Below are positions 29,677 through 41,827 of a DNA stretch of 64,000 bases, piece by piece (the first letter of the stretch is position 1; every line of letters begins with the position of its first letter). The notes beneath the pieces were generated by a model, which saw nothing but the letters and a program-made list of their open reading frames with translations, searched no databases and had not been told where the DNA came from. Location of the stretch: the NCBI GenBank assembly GCA_036496585.1, contig DASXLB010000007.1, positions 1 to 64,000 on the forward strand. The letters run 5' to 3'. This stretch comes from Vicinamibacterales bacterium (GTDB taxonomy: Bacteria; Acidobacteriota; Vicinamibacteria; Vicinamibacterales; 2-12-FULL-66-21). A program made the translations under genes and the position numbers.

Positions 29677-30383
29677 CAGGTCCTCACAATCCGTTTGCCG
29701 AATATCGCGGTGCCGACGCGCACGAGCGTGGCTCCCTCCTGGATCGCCACCTCGAAATCGTGGCTCATCCCCATCGACAGCTCCGTCAGGTGCGAGCCAT
29801 CCGTCCCTGCCTCGATCAGGCGCTCGCGCAGCAGCCGCAGGCGTCGGAAATAGGGTCGCGCCTGTTCGGGGTCGTCGGACCAGGGCGGCAGCAGCATCAG
29901 CCCCCGCATTGTCGCGGCGCGGCAGTGGCCGGCCGCTCGGACGATGTCACCCACCTCGGCCTCCGCCGCCCCGAATTTCGTCGTCTCGCCAGCGAGATCG
30001 ACCTGGACATAGATCTCCGGGCGCACCCCTTGCTCGACTGCCGCCGCGTCGAGCCGACGCAGCAGGTCGATCGAATCCACCGAATGGAGCGCCGCGAACG
30101 CCCCCGCCGCCCGTCTGGCCTTGTTCGACTGCAGATGGCCAATGAGATGCCACCTGATTGGTAATTCGGCCGTTGCCTCGATCTTCTGCAGGGCTTCCTG
30201 GACCTTGTTCTCGCCGAAGTCGCGCTGGCCGGCCTCGTAGGCCTCGCGCACGGCGTCGGCGGGGAAGGTCTTCGAGACGGCGAGGAGGCGGACTGACGCG
30301 GGATCGCGTCCGGCGGCGCGGGCGGCGGCCTCGATCCGGGACCGGATCGAGGCCAGATTGGCGCTGATGCTGGAGTCGGACAC
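29676..30383 (-). CDS. yggS: PLP homeostasis protein, YggS/PROSC family
   Basis: A 235-residue alanine-racemase-fold protein that binds pyridoxal phosphate and buffers its pool. PLP-lysine is in LLAVSKTFPADAVREAY near residue 38. Family motifs FGENKVQEAL, WHLIGHLQSNKA, HSVDS and LSMGMSHDFEVAI are intact. The start is GTG, three bases after the TPR gene stop. It begins the conserved yggS-divIVA-DUF167 set. Confidence 0.95.
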   Translation of the reverse strand: MSDSSISANLASIRSRIEAAARAAGRDPASVRLLAVSKTFPADAVREAYEAGQRDFGENKVQEALQKIEATAELPIRWHLIGHLQSNKARRAAGAFAALHSVDSIDLLRRLDAAAVEQGVRPEIYVQVDLAGETTKFGAAEAEVGDIVRAAGHCRAATMRGLMLLPPWSDDPEQARPYFRRLRLLRERLIEAGTDGSHLTELSMGMSHDFEVAIQEGATLVRVGTAIFGKRIVRT

Positions 30384-30386
30384 CCG

Positions 30387-31382
30387 CTATTTGATGTACG
30401 GCTTCAGCATCTCGAGCGTCTTGGTCGCGTCGTCGTGGTTCGCGCCGTTGGGCGACAGACGCAGGTATTCCTGCAGCTCCTTGGCCGACTCGGGCAGCTT
30501 GCCCAGATTGATGTAGGCCTTGCCGAGCAGATAGTGCGCCTCGGGGAAGGCCGGGTCGGTCTTCGTGGCCTGTTCGAGCTTGTCGGCCGCGTCCTGCGCC
30601 TTGTTCTGGTTCCAGAGGATGACGGCCTGGTTATAGAGGGCCGACGCGCTCGCCCCACCGGCGGCTCCGGCACCGGCCGAGCTCAGCTCCATGGCCTTCT
30701 TGCCCGCGGCCTCCGCCTCGGGGAATTTCTTCTGGGTGTTGTAGACGTTGGCCAGGCTGTCGTAGGCCTCCGGGGTCGGTTTGATCTCGATCGACTTGTT
30801 GAACGAGGCGATGGCGTCGTCGTACTTTTTCCCGTTCATCTGGATGGTGCCGATGTTCAGGTAGCATTCGGCACAGGTCGGAACCAGCGCTGCGACCTCC
30901 TGGAACTTGGCGATCGCCTCGTCGTTCTTGCCGTCCTTGCTGAGCTGGACGCCTTCGGCGAACGTCGCCTTGATCTTCTCGTTCTTCGCCGCTTCTTCCT
31001 TGTTCGCCGCGGCACTTCCGCCACCCGCGCCGCCGCCGCCGCCGGCAACGAGCCTCACGTCGAAGTTGAGCATGTCGAGGTGGACGTCGGTCTCTTTCGT
31101 GACCGTCAGGTCGCCCTTGGTCACCGTGACCTTGTAGTGGCCCGGCGACAGTCCGACCTGCATGTACTCACCGCGCTTGTTCGTCTTGACGTTGATGGGC
31201 TTGCCGCCCTTATCGGTGCTGGAAAGGCTGATGGTCGCGCCGTCGACCGGCTGATCCTGTGCGTCCGTGATCTTTCCCCTGATCGATCCGCTCTGCGCGT
31301 GAGCCGGCACGGGGACGAACACGAGCGTGAGAGCCAGGATGCAACTGGCGATAACGGCACGGCGAAGAGTGGCGCCGTTCAT
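30387..31382 (-). CDS. Exported TPR protein with N-terminal carboxypeptidase-regulatory-like domain
   Basis: A 331-residue exported protein. The signal peptide ends near residue 29 (VPAHAQ). A carboxypeptidase-regulatory-like beta-sandwich follows at about 32-110 (SIRGKITDAQDQPVDGATISL), then a Gly-rich linker and four or more TPR units (about 140-325). ATG at 31382 is chosen because GGAGG lies seven bases upstream. Proteins of this pattern are common in Acidobacteria-type genomes and act as envelope scaffolds; the partner here is unknown. It precedes yggS by three bases. Confidence 0.85.
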   Translation of the reverse strand: MNGATLRRAVIASCILALTLVFVPVPAHAQSGSIRGKITDAQDQPVDGATISLSSTDKGGKPINVKTNKRGEYMQVGLSPGHYKVTVTKGDLTVTKETDVHLDMLNFDVRLVAGGGGGAGGGSAAANKEEAAKNEKIKATFAEGVQLSKDGKNDEAIAKFQEVAALVPTCAECYLNIGTIQMNGKKYDDAIASFNKSIEIKPTPEAYDSLANVYNTQKKFPEAEAAGKKAMELSSAGAGAAGGASASALYNQAVILWNQNKAQDAADKLEQATKTDPAFPEAHYLLGKAYINLGKLPESAKELQEYLRLSPNGANHDDATKTLEMLKPYIK

Positions 31383-31422
31383 GGAGTCCTCCACTGGAAG
31401 TTGGTCAAAGTATCTTACAACG

Positions 31423-32352
31423 TCACAGTGAGGGCTTGACGTTGGTGATGAGATATTCGCGGATGGGCCCGCGGCTGGACGCTCGCGAGTTGATGGCACG
31501 CCGCGCCGCGACGGTACTCGCCTGCAGCCCGGCCTTGAGCGCCCGTCGGTCGCGCGCATACAAGGCGCGAATCTGCGGGGCGGCGGAGTTGCTGAGCAGG
31601 ACGGACGCGCCACGGGCGGTCAGGCGGAGCACCTCCCGCTGCAGGCGTTTCTGCTCGTCGGCGCCGAACCCGCCGGCCGTGTAGGACGTGAACCGCGCCG
31701 TGGCGCTCAGCGGCGCGTACGGCGGGTCGAGGTAGACGAAATCATTGCGGCCGGCGCGCGTCAGCGCCGATTCGAACCCGCAGGCCTCGAGGTGGAGGCC
31801 GCGGCGGCGCAGCAGCGCGCTCCAGGCCCGCAGGTTGTCTTCGTCGCAGATCCGCGGATTGGCGTTGCGGCCGTGCGGGACGTTGAAGGCCCCCTTGCCG
31901 TTCAAGCGGAACAGGCCGTTGAATCCGGTGCGGTTCAGGAAAATCAGCATCGCCGACAGGTCGGCCGTATAGGCGGCCGCCGGATCCGCCGACGCGTGCA
32001 CGTCGCGGCGCGCCGGGTTGAACTCGTCGTCGCGCACCTTGTAAAAATGCGCGCCGCCCCCGGTCCGGTAGTCGCGTTCGTGGCGGCGCAGCGCTCCGAT
32101 CACCGCTTCCACGTGGCCGCGGACCGCCAGATAGCAGCCGACGACGTCGGCGTTGATGTCCGACAGCCACACCTCGCGTCCGTCGAGCAGTCCCAGGTTG
32201 TGGAGGTCGAGGAACACCGCGCCGCTGCCGAGGAACGGCTCCAGATAGCGCGGGAACCGGGCCGGGTAGAAGGGGCGGAGCTCGGGAAGGAGTTGCCGCT
32301 TGCCGCCGGCCCACTTCAGGAGGGGCCGCAGCCGCGTACGCACGTCAGGCAT
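31423..32352 (-). CDS. dam: D12-class DNA adenine N6-methyltransferase (orphan Dam-like)
   Basis: A 309-residue D12/Dam-type enzyme. The SAM-binding motif is in LKWAGGKRQLL near residues 12-22, FLGSGAVF lies near 40, and the catalytic DPPY is near 208. These are in the order of the alpha-class amino-methyltransferases. Target sequence cannot be deduced, though GATC is common in this group. No restriction gene is adjacent, so it looks like an orphan regulator of DNA methylation. It overlaps the 3' end of the helicase gene by eight bases. Confidence 0.9.
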   Translation of the reverse strand: MPDVRTRLRPLLKWAGGKRQLLPELRPFYPARFPRYLEPFLGSGAVFLDLHNLGLLDGREVWLSDINADVVGCYLAVRGHVEAVIGALRRHERDYRTGGGAHFYKVRDDEFNPARRDVHASADPAAAYTADLSAMLIFLNRTGFNGLFRLNGKGAFNVPHGRNANPRICDEDNLRAWSALLRRRGLHLEACGFESALTRAGRNDFVYLDPPYAPLSATARFTSYTAGGFGADEQKRLQREVLRLTARGASVLLSNSAAPQIRALYARDRRALKAGLQASTVAARRAINSRASSRGPIREYLITNVKPSL

Positions 32353-34357
32353 CGAAGAACTTATCGAGCGTTGCGAGGTCGTGCGTTACGGGGGCGGGCG
32401 GCAGCGAGGCCAGAAAACGCCGCCCGTAGGCCATCGTGGTCAGCCGGGCGTCCAGGATGGCCAGCACGCCCCGGTCGCTGCGATGGCGGATCAGCCGGCC
32501 GAGTCCCTGCTGGAGCGCCAGGATGGCCAGCGGAATCTGATAGTCCGCGAAGGCGTTGCCGCCGGCCTCGTTGATCGCCTCGATCCGCGCGGCGGTAATC
32601 GGATCGCCCGGTGAGGCGAATGGCAGCTTGTCGATGATCACGCAGCTCAGCGCCTCGCCGACCACGTCGACGCCCTGCCAGAAGCTGGCGGTGGCGAAGA
32701 GCACCGCGTTGGGGGTCGACTTGAACTCGCGCAGCAGCGTCGAGCGCGGCGCGCTGCCCTGGATCAAGATCGGATAGGGGAGGCGCGGGGCCGCGAACTG
32801 GTGCACCTGGCGCAGGTTGTTGTAGCTCGTGAACAGCACGAAGGCTCGGCCGTCGGTGCGCCGCAGGATCTCCACCACTTCGCGCGAGGCCGCCTCCGAG
32901 AACTGCGGCGACCTCGGGTCGGGCATCTTCTTGGGCAGGTAGAGGACCGTCTGCTCGCGGTAGTCGAATTCCGAGTGTAGCCGCAGCTCGTGCGCGCGGC
33001 GGATTCCGAGCCGCCCGCGGACGTAGTCGAAGCGGCCGTCGACGCTCAGCGTCGCCGAGGTCAGCACCGCGGCGGTCATGCGATCGAACAGCATCTCGCG
33101 CACGATGTCCGAGACGTCGATCGGCGAGCCGCGCAGGAACACGCCGCGCCCGCGCACGTCGAGGTAGTAGACGTAGCCGCGATCGTCGGCCTGCGTCAGG
33201 AACCGGACGTCCGCGCCGATCTCCTCGGCGCGCCGCTGCAGCGCCAGCACGTCTTCGGGGACGTCCTTGGCGAGCGCGATCGTCGCCGCCAGCGCCTCGA
33301 GCGCGTCGACGACGGCGACGGCGTCGGAGAGCAGCGGCTCGAGCTGCGCCGCCTTCACCCGGATGCGCGACTCCCCGCCGGCGCCCTGCTCGAAGCGCAG
33401 CGTCTGGAGCGCGCCGAAGAACATCCGCGCGAAGTCGCGCACGTGCTCGACGTCGCGGCGCAGCGTTTCGACGGTGTCGAGGTCGGCGATCTGCCGCGCG
33501 GCCAGTCCGCGGTCGACGTCGCGCGCGAAGTCGTCGACGCGGAAGTTGCTCACCATCCGCCCGAAGTACTGCGTCGCCACGTCCTCGAGCTGGTGCGCCT
33601 CGTCGACCACCGCATACCGGCACGCGGGGATCACCTCGCCGAACGCGTGCTGCCGAACCGCCGCATCGGCGCACAGCAGGTGATGGTTGACGATGACGAC
33701 GTCGGACTCGGCGGCGCGGATCCGCATCCTGGTCACGAAGCAGTCGTCGAATTGCGGGCACTCGGCGCCGAGACAGTTCTCGGCCGACGCGGCGATCTCG
33801 GACCACAACGGCAGGTCCTCGGGCAGGTCCTCCATCTCGGCGCGATCGCCCGTCTGGGTCCGGCGCGACCACTCGTCGATGGCCTCGATAACCCCCCTGT
33901 CGCTGACCGGCGCTCGCAGCCGCCGCTCGGCGGCGGTGCCTGCCTCGCCCGACTCGTCCTGGCGTCCCCCACGGGCGTCGCCCCCGTGGCGTTCGATGCC
34001 CCACGCGTCCGCGAGCGCGTCGAATCGGTGCAGGCAGAGGTAGTTGCCGCGTCCCTTCATGTAGGTCGCGGTGAACGGCACGCCGAGCGTCTTCTGCAGC
34101 ACCGGCAGATCCTTGAAGTAGATCTGCTCCTGCAGATTCTTGGTGCCGGTGGACACGAGTACTCGCTGCCGGCTGAGGATCGCGGGGACGAGATACGCCA
34201 GCGTCTTGCCCGTGCCCGTACCGGCTTCGGCGAGGAGGACACCACCGCCGGCGAACACGTCGGCGACCGCCGCTGCCATCTCGAGCTGCGCGGGCCGTGC
34301 CTCGAAGGCGTCGAGCGAGGAGGCGAGCGGCCCGCCGGGCGCGAAGACCCGCGCCAC
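32345..34357 (-). CDS. DinG/YoaA-type ATP-dependent DNA helicase with iron-sulphur cluster
   Basis: A 670-residue XPD-family superfamily-2 helicase. Walker A is in AEAGTGTGKTLAY near residue 43. The DEAH box is DEAHQLEDVA. Four cysteines in CLHRF, NCLGAEC and DDC match the 4Fe-4S insert. Helicase motifs III-VI follow (LTSATL, FTSYNNL, SFWQGVDV, QGLGRLIR). I chose the GTG at 34357, which gives the usual N-terminus ARVFAPGGPLA; the longer reading frame upstream lies in glyA. A short GC-rich palindrome is embedded in the variable segment near residue 125 (see findings). Confidence 0.93.
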   Translation of the reverse strand: MARVFAPGGPLASSLDAFEARPAQLEMAAAVADVFAGGGVLLAEAGTGTGKTLAYLVPAILSRQRVLVSTGTKNLQEQIYFKDLPVLQKTLGVPFTATYMKGRGNYLCLHRFDALADAWGIERHGGDARGGRQDESGEAGTAAERRLRAPVSDRGVIEAIDEWSRRTQTGDRAEMEDLPEDLPLWSEIAASAENCLGAECPQFDDCFVTRMRIRAAESDVVIVNHHLLCADAAVRQHAFGEVIPACRYAVVDEAHQLEDVATQYFGRMVSNFRVDDFARDVDRGLAARQIADLDTVETLRRDVEHVRDFARMFFGALQTLRFEQGAGGESRIRVKAAQLEPLLSDAVAVVDALEALAATIALAKDVPEDVLALQRRAEEIGADVRFLTQADDRGYVYYLDVRGRGVFLRGSPIDVSDIVREMLFDRMTAAVLTSATLSVDGRFDYVRGRLGIRRAHELRLHSEFDYREQTVLYLPKKMPDPRSPQFSEAASREVVEILRRTDGRAFVLFTSYNNLRQVHQFAAPRLPYPILIQGSAPRSTLLREFKSTPNAVLFATASFWQGVDVVGEALSCVIIDKLPFASPGDPITAARIEAINEAGGNAFADYQIPLAILALQQGLGRLIRHRSDRGVLAILDARLTTMAYGRRFLASLPPAPVTHDLATLDKFFDA

Positions 34358-34395
34358 GCTGGCGTGCAGGCTGGACCGATCGGGTCCAGCGTTCG

Positions 34396-35667
<1,272 letters not shown>

Positions 35668-35682
35668 GCGTTCCTCTTACGA

Positions 35683-35860
35683 GCAGACCTGAAGGTCTGC
35701 GCTACTTGTCACGGGCAGACCCGAAGGTCTGCGCTACTTGTCACGGGCAGGCCCGAAGGTCTGCGCTACTTGTCACGGGCAGACCTGAAGGTCTGCGCTA
35801 GTTTTCTCGCCGCAGGGCTGGGTTCAGTCCTGTGCTTGTAGCGCAGGGCTTCAGCCCTGC
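35683..35860. repeat. Array of 32-bp GCTAC-linked palindromes between glyA and rpiB
   Basis: An 8-bp palindrome with GA loop (GCAGACCT-GA-AGGTCTGC) recurs at 35683, 35715, 35747 and 35779, a strict 32-bp period, each followed by GCTAC and a TTGTCACGG linker. A degenerate unit follows at about 35812, and a final unit at 35838-35860 is flipped (GTAGC then GCAGGGCT-TC-AGCCCTGC), ending two bases from the rpiB stop. The design is the same as in the 9.6-kb array but the stem sequence and period differ. Nothing else is seen in the 194-base gap. Confidence 0.88.
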
Positions 35861-35861
35861 C

Positions 35862-36308
35862 TCACTGTCTCTCACGCTCGATCTCCATGACCTCATCGAT
35901 CCGCCGCTGGTGGCGTCCGCCCTCGAAGGCGGTCGCCAGCCACAGCGCGACGATCTCCTCGGCCAGCCCGAACCCGACGATGCGCGCGCCGATCGCGAGG
36001 ACGTTGGCGTCGTTGTGCTGCCGTGACAACCGCGCGGTGTAGAGATCGTTGCAGAGCGCGGCGCGGATGCCGCGCACCTTGTTGGCGGTCATCTGCTCGC
36101 CCTGGCCGCTGCCGCCGATGACGATGCCGCGATCGACGACACCGACCGCGACCTGACGGGCGACGTCGGCGCAGATGGGGGGATAGTCGATCGGGGTGTC
36201 GTTGTGGGTGCCGCGATCGTCGACGTCGTGGCCAAGCCCCGCGATCAGCGCCAGCAGGTGCTCCTTGAGCGCGAAACCTGCATGATCGGCGCCGATCGCG
36301 ATGCGCAT
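35862..36308 (-). CDS. rpiB: Ribose-5-phosphate isomerase B
   Basis: Interconverts ribose-5-phosphate and ribulose-5-phosphate. The 148-residue protein starts MRIAIGADHAGF and has the family motifs GSGQGEQM and KVRGIRAALCND with the catalytic cysteine, then HNDANVLAIGAR. ATG at 36308 is preferred to the much longer open frame because the family begins here and TATAAT is nine bases upstream. It heads a minus-strand run continuing into glyA. Confidence 0.95.
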   Translation of the reverse strand: MRIAIGADHAGFALKEHLLALIAGLGHDVDDRGTHNDTPIDYPPICADVARQVAVGVVDRGIVIGGSGQGEQMTANKVRGIRAALCNDLYTARLSRQHNDANVLAIGARIVGFGLAEEIVALWLATAFEGGRHQRRIDEVMEIERERQ

Positions 36309-36313
36309 AGAAT
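36308..36313 (+). promoter_or_regulatory. -10 box of the RlmI-like gene
   Basis: TAGAAT on the plus strand covers the rpiB start codon. It predicts transcription starting near 36320, seven bases before the GTG at 36327. Confidence 0.45.
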
Positions 36314-36317
36314 GCTG

Positions 36318-36323
36318 ATTATA
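36318..36323 (-). promoter_or_regulatory. -10 box of rpiB
   Basis: A perfect TATAAT on the minus strand. Transcription is predicted at about 36311, giving a leader of roughly three bases. It is interleaved with the plus-strand -10 box of the divergent gene. Confidence 0.6.
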
Positions 36324-36326
36324 GCC

Positions 36327-37487
36327 GTGTCCACCGCCGTCATCACACGCAAGGGGGAAGACCGCGCGCGCGGCGGACACCCCTGGATCTATCGCAGCGA
36401 CGTCGCCGACGTCGAGGCGACGGCGGGTGATCTGGTGCGGGTGCTGGGCGTACACGGGCGCGTGGTCGGCCACGCGCTCTTCAGCGACCGATCGGAGATC
36501 ACCCTGCGGATGGTGACGCTCGGGCCGGAGCCGCCGGCGGCGACGTTCGTGCGCGATCGGATCGCGGCCGCGATGCGGTTCCGCGAGTCGCTCCAGCCCG
36601 ACGCGACGGCGTATCGTCTCGTGCACGGCGAGGCGGATCGGCTGCCGTCGCTGATCGTCGATCGCTACGGCGACTACCTCGTGGTGCAGGCGTTGTCGCA
36701 GGGCATCGATCGCCGGCTTCCGGAGATCGCCGCCGCGCTCGGCGAGCTGGCGCAGCCGGCCGGCATCCTGGCGCGCAACGACCCGCGCGTGCGCCAGCTC
36801 GAAGGCCTGGAGCAGAAAGTCGAAGCGCTCGCCGGCGAGGTGCCGGCGACGATCGAGATTCGTGAGGGGGCGGTCCATTACGACGTCGACCCGTGGCACG
36901 GACAGAAGACGGGACTCTTCCTCGATCAACGTGAGAACCGCGACGCGGCGCTCGCCTACGCGCGAGGACGGCTGCTCGACGCCTTCAGCTACAACGGCGG
37001 CTTCGCGCTGGCGCTGGCGCCGAAGTGCGACACGGTGCTGGCGGTCGACATCTCCGAGGAGGCAGTGGCGCGCATTCGGGCCAATGCCTTGCGCAACCGC
37101 CTCGCGCACGTCGAGGCGCGCGCGACCAATGTCTTCGACGAGCTGCGCGAGCTGGAACGGATCGGCGCCCGCTTCGACACGATCGTCCTCGATCCGCCGG
37201 CGTTCGCCAAGAACAAGGCGTCGGTGCCGAAGGCGCTGTCGGGCTACAAGGAAATCAACCTGCGGGCGTTGAAGCTGCTCGAGCCGGGCGGCTTTCTCGT
37301 CACCTGCAGCTGTTCGTACAACGTCAGCGAGGGTCTGTTCCAGGAAGTGGTCGCCGCGGCGGCCGTCGACGCCCGCGCGGTGGTCTCGATCGTCGAGAAG
37401 CGCTCGCAGGGCCGCGATCACCCGATTCTGCTGAGCGTTCCGGAAACGCACTATCTGAAGTGCCTGATCCTGCGGAAGCTGGCCTGA
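36327..37487 (+). CDS. Class I SAM-dependent rRNA methyltransferase, RlmI-like
   Basis: A 386-residue enzyme of the RlmI/PUA-methyltransferase family (23S rRNA m5C in E. coli). The PUA domain is at the N-terminus (ITRKGEDRARGGHPWIYRSD), the central linker reads LFLDQRENR, and the SAM-binding Rossmann fold has LLDAFSYNGGFAL, DISEEAV and the catalytic-loop region LDPPAFAKN. The conserved cysteine pair is in TCSCSYNV. The GTG at 36327 gives the natural PUA start; an ATG at 36312 in the same frame would add five residues and lie on the rpiB promoter. Confidence 0.88.
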   Translation: MSTAVITRKGEDRARGGHPWIYRSDVADVEATAGDLVRVLGVHGRVVGHALFSDRSEITLRMVTLGPEPPAATFVRDRIAAAMRFRESLQPDATAYRLVHGEADRLPSLIVDRYGDYLVVQALSQGIDRRLPEIAAALGELAQPAGILARNDPRVRQLEGLEQKVEALAGEVPATIEIREGAVHYDVDPWHGQKTGLFLDQRENRDAALAYARGRLLDAFSYNGGFALALAPKCDTVLAVDISEEAVARIRANALRNRLAHVEARATNVFDELRELERIGARFDTIVLDPPAFAKNKASVPKALSGYKEINLRALKLLEPGGFLVTCSCSYNVSEGLFQEVVAAAAVDARAVVSIVEKRSQGRDHPILLSVPETHYLKCLILRKLA

Positions 37488-37584
37488 GTCCGGCGACGGC
37501 GGTGCCATACCGATCGAGCGGCCGCTACCTGAACCGTCGGCCACCGGTGCCGCCGGGACGGCGATGGTAAGGGAATTACCGTTG

Positions 37585-37633
37585 GCGTAACCCGGCACGG
37601 CAGGGCTTCTCGGGCTCGGACCGGCGGTTACGC
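37585..37633. repeat. Inverted repeat upstream of the exported 292-residue protein
   Basis: GCGTAACC (37585-37592) and GGTTACGC (37626-37633) are perfect 8-bp reverse complements 33 bases apart. The second arm ends 28 bases before the ATG at 37662. It could be an operator or a transcript hairpin. The surrounding gap (37488-37661) shows no gene. Confidence 0.35.
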
Positions 37634-37661
37634 GGCATGCCGGTTGCGGACGTATTCGACG

Positions 37662-38540
37662 ATGACCAAGATGCTGATCGCAGCGGCTGTCCTGTCGTTG
37701 ATGGCGCCCGATCCGACAGGGGGCGTCGGCATCGACATGCGCAACGTCCACCTGCGGGTCGCCGCCGATGCCGCGCTCGACATCAACTGGCTGCACGGCA
37801 CGCTGCGCCCGACGCGTCCGGGGCAGATTCCCGTCTTCGACGATCCGTCTTCCTTCGACATGGCGATCGAGGACGCCGAGCTGTCGATCGACGCCGCCAG
37901 CCTGACCGCGCTCGTCAATCACGCGTTCGCGTTCAAGGGATCGAATCTGTCGGACCTCACGGTGTCCTTCGAGGGGCCCTACATCGTGCAGCACGGAAAG
38001 CTGTCGAAGGGCGTGACCGTACCGTTCACCGTGACGGCATCGGTGAGTGTCACACCGGAAGGACTGCTGCGTATCCATCCCGAGAAGATGAAGACCGCCG
38101 GCGTGCCGGCGTCGGGTTTGATGCACCTCTTCGGGATCGAGCTCGACAACCTCGTCCACCAGAACCCGGCGCGCGGCATCCGGATCGAGAAGGACGACCT
38201 GCTGCTGGATTCCGGCAAGATGCTGCCGCCGCCTGCGACGAGCGGTCATCTTGTCGGCGCCGCGGTGCGCGACAACCACCTCATGCAGACGTTCGGGCGC
38301 GGCGCCGCGCTGCGTCCGAAGAGCGGCGGCAACTACATCTGGTTCCGCGGCGGCACCATCCGCTTCGGCAAGTTGACGATGAGCGACGCCGACCTCCAGT
38401 TGATCGATCAGCAGCAGGCCGACCCGTTCGACTTCTACTCCGCGAAGTACGACGCCCAGCTCGTCGCCGGTTATTCGAAGAACACGCCGCAGCACGGGCT
38501 CCGTACCTACATGCCGGACTACCGCCGCGTCGGGCGTTGA
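37662..38540 (+). CDS. Exported protein of unknown function
   Basis: A 292-residue protein that I do not recognise. A short signal-peptide-like segment (about 1-18) precedes a beta-rich body with repeated hydrophobic/polar alternation, reminiscent of lipid-binding LmeA/DUF2993-like proteins (TASVSVTPEGLLRIHPEKM), and a conserved-looking C-terminus (NYIWFRGGTIRFGKLTM). There are no cysteines. The ATG is chosen over an upstream TTG. Converges on the SUMF1-family gene. Confidence 0.65.
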   Translation: MTKMLIAAAVLSLMAPDPTGGVGIDMRNVHLRVAADAALDINWLHGTLRPTRPGQIPVFDDPSSFDMAIEDAELSIDAASLTALVNHAFAFKGSNLSDLTVSFEGPYIVQHGKLSKGVTVPFTVTASVSVTPEGLLRIHPEKMKTAGVPASGLMHLFGIELDNLVHQNPARGIRIEKDDLLLDSGKMLPPPATSGHLVGAAVRDNHLMQTFGRGAALRPKSGGNYIWFRGGTIRFGKLTMSDADLQLIDQQQADPFDFYSAKYDAQLVAGYSKNTPQHGLRTYMPDYRRVGR

Positions 38541-38562
38541 CGGTCTCGCCCCAGCGCCTCGC

Positions 38563-41505
<2,943 letters not shown>

Positions 41506-41518
41506 GGCGTGTCGTCTG

Positions 41519-41827
41519 CTACCTGGCGTGCTTGGTTGCGAAGCTCACGCTCCCCATGATGCTGATGGCGACGATGCCAGCGAAGAAGAAGACGAGTCGT
41601 GCGACGTCTCCACTCGAAACGCGTCCCACCCGGAACAACAGGTAGCCGACGACCAGATTCGCAAGCGCCCAGACCACATTCACGGTCGGGGAAGACAGCC
41701 CTTTTCCGCGAGGTCTGGCGAACGGTGTCGGGAAGCCGTCACCCGAGATGCCATGTACGAAGTGAGGGACGACGTTCGTCAGGAACGCTCCTGCGAGAAG
41801 ACACTCGATGGACTGAGTCCAATTCAT
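41519..41827 (-). CDS. Small integral membrane protein of unknown function
   Basis: A 102-residue protein with three or four membrane helices and no recognised motif. The N-terminus (NWTQSIECLLAGAFLTNVVPHF) and Gly/Pro loop are followed by hydrophobic segments at about 48-65 and 75-95. ATG overlaps the TGA of the MFS transporter (ATGA), so translation is coupled. It may assist the transporter or respond to the same ligand. Confidence 0.78.
   Translation of the reverse strand: MNWTQSIECLLAGAFLTNVVPHFVHGISGDGFPTPFARPRGKGLSSPTVNVVWALANLVVGYLLFRVGRVSSGDVARLVFFFAGIVAISIMGSVSFATKHAR

Noticed and set aside
35683..35860. CRISPR array
   Set aside because: The 9-14-base linkers are conserved and too short to be spacers.
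35862..38495. 877-codon extension of rpiB
   Set aside because: The extension is antisense to the methyltransferase and the exported protein; the rpiB family starts at 36308 next to a perfect -10 box.
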